Part shown: piece by piece, positions 51,274 through 58,176 of the stretch
Layout of the letters: the number at the start of each line of letters is the position of its first letter
Numbering within the stretch: the stretch's first letter is position 1
The notes under the pieces: model-generated
The model's input: only the letters and a program-made list of their open reading frames with translations
The model's database searches: none
Told to the model about the DNA's origin: nothing
Source of the DNA: a virus
Reading direction: 5' to 3' (one strand)
DNA: 64,000 bases
IMG/VR virus record: IMGVR_UViG_3300024261_000009
Span: 53,233 to 117,232 of that record
Made by a program: the position numbers and the translations under genes

Positions 51274-51485
51274 TATCTTAACCCCTGTCGTCGTTGGCGT
51301 TTTTTAGGTTCTTTAAAGTCTTTCCACTCGGAGTAATGCTCTTTGGTGGTTTCTACAATCTCGTCATACTCCTCAAGAGTAATGACTCCCTTCTTCATTC
51401 GTACTTTAAGAAGGCTCTTCTCCGTCTTAAGGGCTTGTCCCTTCCTGCGGAGCATGTTGTCTACTAACAGCTCTTTAGTCCACAT
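51273..51485 (-). CDS. Hypothetical 70-residue basic protein
   Basis: Lys/Arg-rich helices ending KKRQRRQGLR. Charge suggests nucleic-acid binding. Tight coupling with both neighbours. Function unknown. Confidence 0.55.
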   Translation of the reverse strand: MWTKELLVDNMLRRKGQALKTEKSLLKVRMKKGVITLEEYDEIVETTKEHYSEWKDFKEPKKRQRRQGLR

Positions 51486-51488
51486 AAT

Positions 51489-52013
51489 CTACCTCCCGGG
51501 GGCATTCATTTCAGTACAGCACTCAGGGCACCGAGCGCAATTCTCGGACACCCTATGGTGTTGCCAATTACTAAATATTGAGGCTACCAAGGCGTCCCTA
51601 GTCTCCAGCACTCTCTTCGAGTATCTCAGAGCTGCGGAGGAAGAAGCACACTTTCTCCCTGAATTGTATCTGCACAAAGCTTGCTTCTCGTTACCCTTCT
51701 CCATTTTGAAGTAAGTGGTCCACGCCTTAAACCCCGCGCTAATTAAATCACAGCCTTTTCGGGAACCCTGGGGGCACCAATAACGTGGCAGTACTTGGAG
51801 GGGGCCAATAGCACCCGCAGGGCTCTTTACTCGAGACCTGAAAGTGCTCTCGTGCCAAGCGATAGACAGCATCAGAGTAGGGTCTTCCCCCGTACTTAGG
51901 CTGGTGATTACTATTTCCTCACAGGAGGAAGACTGGTCTTTGGTGGGCTCAGGGTCTTGTAGTCCCCAAAAGAATCCACAGACAATGAAAACATATTGCT
52001 CTAGAGCTCCCAT
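51489..52013 (-). CDS. Lytic transglycosylase, SLT family
   Basis: 174 residues. The N-terminal hydrophobic segment (6-17) may be a signal or membrane anchor. The SLT domain runs from about 45: AWHESTF with catalytic E55, then AGAIGPLQVLP, and LCRYNSGRKC, the canonical E / GLMQ / YN-x-G order. It would cleave peptidoglycan glycan strands during lysis or injection. The C-terminus carries CARCPECCTEMN, a Cys-rich extension related to one in the lipoprotein at 57374. Follows the tRNA gene. Confidence 0.85.
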   Translation of the reverse strand: MGALEQYVFIVCGFFWGLQDPEPTKDQSSSCEEIVITSLSTGEDPTLMLSIAWHESTFRSRVKSPAGAIGPLQVLPRYWCPQGSRKGCDLISAGFKAWTTYFKMEKGNEKQALCRYNSGRKCASSSAALRYSKRVLETRDALVASIFSNWQHHRVSENCARCPECCTEMNAPGR

Positions 52014-52048
52014 ATGGAGTTCTCCTTTTTGTGGGTAAGAAAGGGTAG

Positions 52049-52121
52049 TGGGCCCGCTCGGATTTGAACCGAGGACCGTCCGGTTATGAGCCGGATGCTC
52101 TAACCACTGAGCTACAGGCCC
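52049..52121 (-). tRNA. tRNA with CAT anticodon (Met or lysidine-Ile2)
   Basis: A complete cloverleaf of 73 bases: seven-pair acceptor (GGGCCTG/CGGGCCC, one G-T), D arm with AGTGGTTA, anticodon arm TCCGG-CTCATAA-CCGGA, T arm CTCGG-TTCGAAT-CCGAG, discriminator A and no encoded CCA. The anticodon at 52086-52088 is CAT. It could be elongator Met, or Ile2 after lysidine modification. The phage uses ATA codons heavily, which favours Ile2. It starts right at the end of the preceding gene and is probably cotranscribed. Confidence 0.95.
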
Positions 52122-52343
52122 TTAGGAGAGTACAACGACTTCGGACTCAGTCTCGATCCAGACCCTAGCGCCGCAAGATAGGGGCTTGTCTGGAGAATAT
52201 ACGACCCTACAAGGCCCTTTTATGGAGACCTCAGATCCGTAGTCGTTACTCTTATAGGTTTTGACAGTGATAACCGGATCCCGTTCACCGGTCTTTAAAT
52301 TAGACTTTATCTTATGTTGGTTTACGTGGATCCGTGTTTTCAT
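52122..52343 (-). CDS. Hypothetical 73-residue beta-rich protein
   Basis: Stop adjoins the tRNA 5' end. Mostly beta strands with basic residues (HVNQHKIKSNLKTGERDP); single cysteines. Could be a small OB- or SH3-like nucleic-acid-binding protein next to the SSB-like gene. Unknown. Confidence 0.55.
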   Translation of the reverse strand: MKTRIHVNQHKIKSNLKTGERDPVITVKTYKSNDYGSEVSIKGPCRVVYSPDKPLSCGARVWIETESEVVVLS

Positions 52344-52346
52344 GGT

Positions 52347-53072
52347 CTACATCTCGAAGGGAGGTTCGTCGTCATCGATCTTTATGTTCTTGACTACGTC
52401 CTCTGTGGGGAGGCCTGCTCCCGGAATTAACGCCCTCAATTCTTCTACACTTGCGGGGGAGAAGACTTCTTCGTAATTGAAAGGCTCTAGGTCGAGCAGC
52501 TCACTATTAGCCCCAGCATCTACCAGGTACTTGCTCCAAGATCTTTTACTAACCTTCTCTACGAATTCGAACTCGTCCCCTACACTCTCGACCTTGGTTC
52601 CACTACGGTAGACATCCCACACGGTGCCTATTAAGCCGTCTTTTTTATCCGCTAGTCGCTTTATCTTTGTCAGTACGCCGGGTTTATCCCGACCGCCTCG
52701 TTTGGCCCCATACAGCTTCTTTATAAACTGGTAGTTGACACCCTTGTCATTAACAAAGCCCTTAAGACCCTCAGGGGTAACGTCACCCATGTCTATAACT
52801 GTAAAGAAGCCTGTGAAGCTTGGCCACAGTTCTGCGTCACAGACAGGGCACTCTGGGCCGAAATTGTTCTTCTTAAGGCAGACCTCTTTTCTCTGAGTCT
52901 TAGTTATTGACCAGAGGTTGTGCTCGAAGAGGCATGCAGGGTCCTCATCAAGGAACATTATTCGCTTGGTGATCTCTGCGGGCATCCAGAATCTCTTGGG
53001 GGGGTACACCTTCTTTTTATCCGAGGCGTCAAAATCTTGAACAGCATCCCAGCCGCTTTTAATGAAGCTCAT
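52347..53072 (-). CDS. Single-stranded DNA-binding-like protein
   Basis: 241 residues. The N-terminal region (FWMPAEITKRIMFLDEDPACLFEHNLW) and a CLKKNN-x-x-x-x-CPVCD zinc-like cysteine group at about 64-78 follow the pattern of gp32-like phage SSB proteins (beta strands around a zinc site). The last residues are strongly acidic and end DDDEPPFEM, resembling the protein-interaction tail of bacterial SSB. It would coat replication or recombination intermediates. Confidence 0.65.
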   Translation of the reverse strand: MSFIKSGWDAVQDFDASDKKKVYPPKRFWMPAEITKRIMFLDEDPACLFEHNLWSITKTQRKEVCLKKNNFGPECPVCDAELWPSFTGFFTVIDMGDVTPEGLKGFVNDKGVNYQFIKKLYGAKRGGRDKPGVLTKIKRLADKKDGLIGTVWDVYRSGTKVESVGDEFEFVEKVSKRSWSKYLVDAGANSELLDLEPFNYEEVFSPASVEELRALIPGAGLPTEDVVKNIKIDDDEPPFEM

Positions 53073-53168
53073 AGCTTCTCCTTTTTTGTTTTTGAGAACT
53101 TAGTTCTCGTTTAATACCTGTGTTACTCTGAACACTAGAAATTGCAGTTTAAAGCCTTGCGGGGCAAA

Positions 53169-53495
53169 TTACCAGACTTTTTCCTCAGGACCCGCTATGT
53201 AGGAATCTAAGTCCTCTCCCGTGGTATCGTGTACGTTGCACACCTGGGGATCTGCTAGGCGTATACTAGCCTTAGTCTCACCGAGCTGGTCTAGCACTTT
53301 ACCCGCGAAGCTATCGCAGTCAACCACTAGGTTGTCTGCTAAGAGGGAGGGTAAGTCCAAAGTATCTAGCTTATCCGCGAGTTCCGGGTAGGACCCCAAG
53401 AAGTCGAAAACGACATCTAACTTAACCTTAATCAAGAACTCCCTGTGAATTGACTCTTCCATTAATTCTCCTAACGTACCGGGGCTTAAGCTCAT
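53169..53495 (-). CDS. Hypothetical 108-residue acidic protein
   Basis: Acidic, Leu-rich helices (DTLDLPSLLADNL) with scattered cysteines. No family. First gene upstream of the SSB-like gene after a 96-base spacer that may hold its promoter. Confidence 0.5.
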   Translation of the reverse strand: MSLSPGTLGELMEESIHREFLIKVKLDVVFDFLGSYPELADKLDTLDLPSLLADNLVVDCDSFAGKVLDQLGETKASIRLADPQVCNVHDTTGEDLDSYIAGPEEKVW

Positions 53496-53719
53496 AGTTT
53501 ATTCTTTCTAAGATGAGACTTTATGTCTGCCTCAGACTTAACGACATTCCTACTAATAGAAACCACATCCCCGTTGGGGTACCACAGGGTTACGTCTGTT
53601 AGGAGAGGCTTTGGATTATCAAAACCCCCATCAGGATTTAGGACGTAGAAAAACGTGACACCTGTGTCCAAGTCTGTTTCCTGCATCATGCAGTTTCCGC
53701 GCAAAGAAATAGCCATCAC
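53492..53719 (-). CDS. Hypothetical 75-residue protein
   Basis: ATG overlaps the stop of the next downstream frame. Beta-rich with a VWYPNGDV hairpin. Unknown function. Confidence 0.5.
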   Translation of the reverse strand: MMAISLRGNCMMQETDLDTGVTFFYVLNPDGGFDNPKPLLTDVTLWYPNGDVVSISRNVVKSEADIKSHLRKNKL

Positions 53720-54018
53720 CTGTACTCCAAGGGAAGCTCTAGTTGCTTCTTATCCTCAGGCTTCTCCTTGAGCTTCTCCTTGAGCTTCTTCTCGTGCTGC
53801 TCTTTGACCAGGTCTATCAAGTCCGTAGGGTTTTCCTTCACGTCTCCTACTAGAGTCAGCGTGACTCTTCCATCAGAGAAGCCCACCCTAAGCGGCCAAC
53901 CTTTTTCTGATCCCTCGGGGGTTATATAGAGACCCTCCTCAGTAAACTCGACCTGTATCTCTTTCAGGTCCCCTCGATTATCTGCAACCCGAAGGTGTGC
54001 GGTTTTAACAATGTTCAT
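53716..54018 (-). CDS. Hypothetical 100-residue protein
   Basis: N-terminal beta-rich half and a charged Lys/Glu coiled-coil C-terminus (EQHEKKLKEKLKEKPEDKK). Unknown function; overlaps its neighbour by four bases. Confidence 0.55.
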   Translation of the reverse strand: MNIVKTAHLRVADNRGDLKEIQVEFTEEGLYITPEGSEKGWPLRVGFSDGRVTLTLVGDVKENPTDLIDLVKEQHEKKLKEKLKEKPEDKKQLELPLEYR

Positions 54019-54026
54019 TGTGCCTC

Positions 54027-54551
54027 CTATAGTTTACTAGAAAACCTGCTCATAAAAGAACTGATCAAGTTCTCTATAAGAGTGTTTCTATCGGCTTCGT
54101 CGTCCAAGCACAAGCTAGATAGAGACTCTAGTTCTGTTACTAGGGCCGTTCTAAGTTTAGCCTCCACTTCAGTCTCGAACCCCCGTATAGTTTCCTCTAC
54201 ATCAGTTAAAGGGTACTCGGAACCTTCGGAATCAGATGTCGTTTTATAAGCTACGTCATCCTTGGATATTCTAGTCTTAGAGGGGCTTGAGGTCATCATA
54301 GCCTGACTAGCCCAGGGACAAGCAGGGCAACCCACGTAGTTAGTATAAACAACGCTTCCGGGTGTGTGGCCTCGTAACAACTTGGAGGCTACGTCGTTCG
54401 CGCGTGGGGAGACCTCTAACTGTATGTGGTAGGTGTCCTTGCACTCGCAGTGGGGGCACGGGAAGCCTGTAGGGTCTTTTCCGGGCTTAGGTACACCAAG
54501 TGAGCCGACTTCTTCGGGCGAAACACCGCCGTATGTTCTCTCGTTAATCAT
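54027..54551 (-). CDS. Zinc-ribbon protein
   Basis: 174 residues. FPCPHCECKDTYHIQ near residue 31 and GCPACPW near residue 78 give four cysteines in a ribbon. The C-terminal 90 residues are acidic helices. A DNA- or RNA-binding regulator is possible. ATG preceded by a weak ribosome site. Confidence 0.5.
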   Translation of the reverse strand: MINERTYGGVSPEEVGSLGVPKPGKDPTGFPCPHCECKDTYHIQLEVSPRANDVASKLLRGHTPGSVVYTNYVGCPACPWASQAMMTSSPSKTRISKDDVAYKTTSDSEGSEYPLTDVEETIRGFETEVEAKLRTALVTELESLSSLCLDDEADRNTLIENLISSFMSRFSSKL

Positions 54552-54594
54552 TATTTATCCTAATATTTAGACGAACTTACTTTCAGGTCCGTAC

Positions 54595-54918
54595 ATGCTT
54601 AAATTCTTTCTGTTTCTTGTTTCGGCTCACGCCTTATCCTGGCTAATAAGCTGTGGACCTCTTCTATCCAAGAGGGTGTATGAGTACCGGTGGCTGGTTT
54701 GTCTGCTCGGAGTTTTAGTTACGTACCTGTTTATGGAGGCGACCCGTGCAGGGTTTGATACCTTTGGTAGGTTATGGACGGCGAAGCTCTTAGGGTTCTG
54801 TGTCAGCACTGTCGTGTTTACTGTGATGACTTACTCGATAATGGGGGAGTCTCCCTCGCCCAGAGATTTTGTATGCCTAGCTTTAGCGGCCTTAATAGTC
54901 CTGATAAGGGTTGTATAA
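54595..54918 (+). CDS. Membrane protein with about four spans
   Basis: 107 residues with hydrophobic segments at about 3-19, 32-49, 62-80 and 90-107. On the opposite strand to surrounding genes. No known transporter signature. Could be a holin, a superinfection-exclusion protein or a small transporter; context does not decide. Confidence 0.5.
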   Translation: MLKFFLFLVSAHALSWLISCGPLLSKRVYEYRWLVCLLGVLVTYLFMEATRAGFDTFGRLWTAKLLGFCVSTVVFTVMTYSIMGESPSPRDFVCLALAALIVLIRVV

Positions 54919-55131
54919 GGGGAGCGTAGACTTCTTTGTAGGCCCAACAGCTCTTCTAGGCGTCCTAACAGGTTTCCACCCACCCTTTCCAGCGGGTATT
55001 TCCCATTGCATAAGTGCGTGGTTATATCTTCCCTCTAGGAATCCCAGCTGTATCATTTGATACGTCATATACGACGCCGGTAGCTTAAAGGGTCCGCAGG
55101 GAGTCCCGGGTTTGCGTTGTGAGCGTTTCAC
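54892..55131 (-). CDS. LPASY-domain protein (paralogue of 47907 gene)
   Basis: 79 residues with GPFKLPASYMTYQMIQLGF near the N-terminus, matching the core of the gene at 47907. The C-terminus is basic. Overlaps the convergent plus-strand membrane-protein gene. Unknown function. Confidence 0.5.
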   Translation of the reverse strand: MKRSQRKPGTPCGPFKLPASYMTYQMIQLGFLEGRYNHALMQWEIPAGKGGWKPVRTPRRAVGPTKKSTLPLYNPYQDY

Positions 55132-55143
55132 TAAAATAAGTCC

Positions 55144-55347
55144 CTATCTGGATCCAGCCAGTCCCATACACGCGTAGCGAGCCCATACACGCGTAGCGAG
55201 TTTGTCAAACCAAAGAGCAACGGGGGGCGGAGATCTTCTCTGAACAAAGGATCCTTTATCTATGCACAAGGAGTAGACAACGATACCTACGTGAACCCTG
55301 AGGGTACTCAAGTATCCTTTAAGCCCCGTCTCCTTTAAGAACCTCAT
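55144..55347 (-). CDS. Weak 67-residue frame with internal duplication
   Basis: Frame overlaps the upstream gene by 29 bases and ends in a 19-base tandem duplication (55163-55200). No conserved motif and no strong ribosome site. It fills the gap between two genes but may be non-coding. Confidence 0.25.
   Translation of the reverse strand: MRFLKETGLKGYLSTLRVHVGIVVYSLCIDKGSFVQRRSPPPVALWFDKLATRVWARYACMGLAGSR
55163..55200. repeat. 19-base tandem direct repeat, two copies
   Basis: CCCATACACGCGTAGCGAG occurs twice in tandem at 55163-55181 and 55182-55200, each containing an ACGCGT core. It may be a protein-binding site or a recent duplication. Confidence 0.9.
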
Positions 55348-55681
55348 TGATTTTGTCCCAGTTAACTCTGTGTACTACTCCATATACCTTATCTTCTTTT
55401 GACTCCACAAAATTCTTAGCTTCCTCTGTGGAAAGCTTAACGCCCTGAGCCCACAAGTAACCTCCCGCGTACCTCCAGGCCTTCTCAAACTCTGAACCGC
55501 TCATCTGAAGAGAGTAGTCAGAGGCTAGGTCAAAGAGCCTTTCGTGATTATCACTGGTTTTAGTTATCTCTTTTAGGTCCCTTAAGTTATTCTCCCCAGA
55601 CTGCCAGACAGAATGACTCTCGCTCATAGCGTAATACCAATCGTGGCCTCTCAACCTGGAAGAAAATTCCTGAATATCCAT
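55319..55681 (-). CDS. Hypothetical 120-residue protein
   Basis: Starts at ATG 55681, preceded by AGGAG (a longer form with ATG 55723 lacks a site). Alpha/beta, aromatic-rich (DWYYAMSESHSVW, FEKAWRYAGGYLW). No known family. In the leftward operon after the GGRWEGYF-motif gene. Confidence 0.55.
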   Translation of the reverse strand: MDIQEFSSRLRGHDWYYAMSESHSVWQSGENNLRDLKEITKTSDNHERLFDLASDYSLQMSGSEFEKAWRYAGGYLWAQGVKLSTEEAKNFVESKEDKVYGVVHRVNWDKINEVLKGDGA

Positions 55682-55692
55682 TCTAGTAACTC

Positions 55693-56190
55693 CTAATAAT
55701 GTATGTCTATTACAACTAACCACTCGTTTTCGCCTACGTCTAGAGACACCCTGTCTATGAGGTATGTCGGGTTTCCGGCTACTCTTTTCGTGTAGTCATA
55801 GAAACCGCTACTAACGCTGTATCTCTTAGAGAGGCTTCTGCAAAACGACTTAATAGCTTGGTCTTCAGCTCCGTACTCAGCTAGCTCCGAGAAATCTTCG
55901 CCCTCCAGTATTTTATTAAGAGCCCCAGAATCCAAAAGTAGGGAGCAGGCGTCCTTGGCGGCTTCGTTGTAACTGGTTTTTATTTCCTCTAGCTCAGATA
56001 AGAACCTCCTTGGGTCCTCTGAGTACCTTAGAGTGTTCTTTTGGAGACCAAAGTAACCCTCCCACCTGCCTCCGATCACATAGTAATCCCAGACATCCCC
56101 CATACCATAAGGATCCATCGCAGATTCTACTAACTCAAGAGCCTCCGTCTCTGTGAGGGCCTGAACGGAAATTAGGTGTCTGTAGTGCAT
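55693..56190 (-). CDS. Conserved phage protein with VIGGRWEGYF motif
   Basis: 165 residues. The N-terminal region has VWDYYVIGGRWEGYFG at about 34-49, a signature of a family often seen beside DUF1281-type genes in phages, with a beta-rich N-terminus and helical C-terminus. Function unknown. Overlaps its upstream neighbour by 19 bases. Confidence 0.6.
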   Translation of the reverse strand: MHYRHLISVQALTETEALELVESAMDPYGMGDVWDYYVIGGRWEGYFGLQKNTLRYSEDPRRFLSELEEIKTSYNEAAKDACSLLLDSGALNKILEGEDFSELAEYGAEDQAIKSFCRSLSKRYSVSSGFYDYTKRVAGNPTYLIDRVSLDVGENEWLVVIDIHY

Positions 56191-56723
56191 GCTTCTCTCG
56201 CTTCCTCTCTCGCTTCCTCTCTCGCTTCCTCTCTCGCGCGATCAAGACCATAAATACCCCACAGACTATCTACGACTTCTGTCTGCGTCCCGTCGCAGTG
56301 CTTGCAGTAAGTGTCCTCAAGTATCTCGAACCCCCAGACATCACCCCTTAAATACCTGTTCCACTCGTCCAAGTGGGATTGAGCGGCTATTAAGGCCGTC
56401 TCTAAGCAACCCCAAGTATTCTTGCACACATACACGTACCCATGCCTCGTGTCGCTACCCTGCTCCAAGAACCCACCGACCAAGCTTAGAGTGGGATACT
56501 CAGCCAGAGACCGCTCTGCGAAAACGGGAAACTGGTGAAAAGAATCTGGCTGTTGTACTGGGTCGGTACAAAATCCCCTGAACCTATGCAGGGAATTGTT
56601 CTCGTCAACCCTAATAAATAGGTCTCCGTTGTCCCAATCCTCCGGGGACTCAGGGTCTGTATCCGCGTACAGCTTAAAGCGAAACTTGTCGCTAACCCTG
56701 ACTTCTTCATAGCAGTCAGTCAT
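56172..56723 (-). CDS. Hypothetical 183-residue protein with EEAR repeats
   Basis: GAGGAGG ribosome site nine bases before ATG. Residues 1-120 alpha/beta, with DPESPEDWDNGDLFIR; CKHCDG near 145 forms a single CxxC. The C-terminus is a Glu-Ala-Arg repeat (EEAR x3) from a 12-base tandem DNA repeat. Unknown function. Confidence 0.55.
   Translation of the reverse strand: MTDCYEEVRVSDKFRFKLYADTDPESPEDWDNGDLFIRVDENNSLHRFRGFCTDPVQQPDSFHQFPVFAERSLAEYPTLSLVGGFLEQGSDTRHGYVYVCKNTWGCLETALIAAQSHLDEWNRYLRGDVWGFEILEDTYCKHCDGTQTEVVDSLWGIYGLDRAREEAREEAREEAREACTTDT
56195..56236. repeat. 12-base tandem repeat in coding region
   Basis: Three exact copies of CTCTCGCTTCCT (56195-56230) plus a partial fourth, encoding repeated Arg-Glu-Glu-Ala on the minus strand. 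Likely replication slippage. Confidence 0.9.
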
Positions 56724-56818
56724 AAAATCTTACCTCCTCTTAGGCTGAAAATGTACTACATGAATTCAGTACACATCCTTTTGACATAAAAGGGGGGATA
56801 TTATCGAATAGGGGTATA
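56724..56818. promoter_or_regulatory. Spacer with inverted repeat, possible operator
   Basis: TGTACT and AGTACA (56752-56757 and 56768-56773), ten bases apart, form an inverted repeat upstream of the leftward 183-residue gene. A plus-strand TTGACA at 56781 has no matching -10. Function inferred only. Confidence 0.35.
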
Positions 56819-57151
56819 TTAGACTGTAGGGTCGTACAATCGGTACTTTACCGTCAGTTCTTCGCCCTTACGCACCTCTACTAAAGTGTGCAGGTACATG
56901 CAAAACCGGGGATATATCCCCTTTTCCTGGATGACCTGGCAATTGGGGGCGTCTGAGTGGTTGTAGAACCCTCCCAGGGGGGTCCTTAACATACCATTTG
57001 GTTGGCTTTCAAAGGGTATATGGGTTAGTCCAAGGTTTGTCCCTGCCGGGATGTGTTCAGAAGCGAAAATTCCATAGCCCTCTATCTCTGACGGACCTAG
57101 GTGGAGGCTCTTGGGTAAAGGACGATAATGCTTTCCGGGTCTTTTGTTCAT
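56819..57151 (-). CDS. Small SET-domain protein
   Basis: 110 residues matching a minimal SET domain: EGYGIFASEHIPAGT (I-x-G-x-G-x-F-A), FYNHSDAPNC (NHS-x-x-PN) and GEELTVKYRLY (GEE-L-x-x-x-Y) in order. Catalyses or mimics lysine methyl transfer using SAM. Short for active enzymes but with all core motifs. Phage SET proteins are known; the target here is unknown. Confidence 0.7.
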   Translation of the reverse strand: MNKRPGKHYRPLPKSLHLGPSEIEGYGIFASEHIPAGTNLGLTHIPFESQPNGMLRTPLGGFYNHSDAPNCQVIQEKGIYPRFCMYLHTLVEVRKGEELTVKYRLYDPTV

Positions 57152-57227
57152 AGAAGCAGTCCTTATACTAGGTATGGGGGGGCCCCTCCTAGGGAGGCCT
57201 GGCTAGTATAAGCTTAGGGCTGGAAGA

Positions 57228-57374
57228 CTAACTTTCCGATTCTTTTTCGGGTTCCTTTTCGGAAGCCCTATCTAACTGACTCAAGAGGCTTTGGTAGCAC
57301 CACCAGCAATGCTTACTGCCCTCAAGGGCATGTCTTTCTGAGCACAGTTTGCAAAAAGATATCCTCTTAGACAT
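57228..57374 (-). CDS. 48-residue zinc-knuckle protein
   Basis: ATG 57374 with GGGGGAT ribosome site (a longer frame is less likely). CKLCSERH and CWWC pairs form a putative zinc-binding unit, followed by an acidic EKEPEKE tail. ATG overlaps the stop of the upstream lipoprotein gene. Confidence 0.5.
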   Translation of the reverse strand: MSKRISFCKLCSERHALEGSKHCWWCYQSLLSQLDRASEKEPEKESES

Positions 57375-57673
57375 TAGCGATCCCCCTGAGGGGGTGTCGT
57401 GTAGCAGTATTCTTCTAAGTCTGCTCTGGAAAATGTTATCGAGAGAAGGTCCAAATTTTCTTCCAAGCAAACCCCGCCGTCATCCAGGTAAGCTAAGGCG
57501 TTTGAGTCTAGGGGAGTGCAGCAAGCAGGGCACCTGTCACAACTGTCTCTTAACCACTCAGAGTGCCTAGAAACTCTTTCTGATTGTAGAGAGGCGTCCA
57601 AACCCCCACAGGATAAGAGAGGGACTGAGGCCGCGAGTAACAAGGCGGCGGGGCTGAGAAAGGAACTATTCAT
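57374..57673 (-). CDS. Lipoprotein with CxRCPxCCT motif, outer-spanin candidate
   Basis: 99 residues with an N-terminal signal peptide ending in lipobox LLSC (Cys about 22). The mature part contains CDRCPACCT, almost identical to the C-terminal CARCPECCT of the transglycosylase at 51489. Short outer-membrane lipoproteins in phages can be o-spanins. The shared Cys motif suggests a partnership in envelope disruption. Inference. Confidence 0.6.
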   Translation of the reverse strand: MNSSFLSPAALLLAASVPLLSCGGLDASLQSERVSRHSEWLRDSCDRCPACCTPLDSNALAYLDDGGVCLEENLDLLSITFSRADLEEYCYTTPPQGDR

Positions 57674-57881
57674 AAGGAGTCTCCGAGTCAGGGGGAATCT
57701 ACTTAGTATTAAGTAAGCATAAAGCTAAGTCCATATAAAACGGTACTTAGAGCGACTAAACCGTACTTAAGGGCAAGATGCTAGGGTTTAAGGATTAAAT
57801 AAGGACTTAAGGGCTTACTTAAGCGCTTAAGAGCCCCACTATTAGTATGTAACCGTTAGTTAGCGTTCGGGGTATTTACTT
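57674..57881. repeat. Repeat-rich spacer with CTTAAG sites
   Basis: The 208-base gap between the leftward block and the rightward envelope cassette contains four CTTAAG sites (57766, 57806, 57818, 57826), a perfect palindrome CTTAAGCGCTTAAG (57818-57831), direct repeats ACTTAAGGGC (57765 and 57805), and CGGTACTTA/CCGTACTTA copies. Iteron-like: a candidate operator, replication origin or promoter cluster. No gene here. Confidence 0.6.
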
Positions 57882-58175
57882 ATGGGCTACTTTTTGATCT
57901 CAATCATCCTCGTAGTTTTAGTGGCAGTTCAAATAGTCATGACACTGACCACGGCTAAGGAACTAGATGCGCTTAGAAAATCTATAAAGACGGTTAAGTT
58001 AAGCCTAGACAACGTAAAAACAACGGTAGGGAGCCTTGCTAAAGACAAGACTGCTCATCATAAGCGGTCTAGTCAGACAGTTTCCCCCAAGAAGGACCTT
58101 TCCGGAGAGTTAGACCTATACCACCAAGGCCAGGTTGCCACTGTAAAGGCTGTTTTTAGGCCTGGAGGGCGCTGA
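57882..58175 (+). CDS. Single-span membrane protein with coiled coil
   Basis: 97 residues: hydrophobic segment 4-23, then a charged coiled coil (LDALRKSIKTVKLSL) and a basic tail. Leads the rightward cassette and is immediately followed by the VWA lipoprotein gene. Could anchor or assemble the secreted proteins, or be a spanin-like protein. Confidence 0.6.
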   Translation: MGYFLISIILVVLVAVQIVMTLTTAKELDALRKSIKTVKLSLDNVKTTVGSLAKDKTAHHKRSSQTVSPKKDLSGELDLYHQGQVATVKAVFRPGGR

Positions 58176-58176
58176 T

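Noticed and set aside
56781-56786. Sigma70 -35 box TTGACA
   Set aside because: No -10 box at suitable spacing and no plus-strand gene follows.
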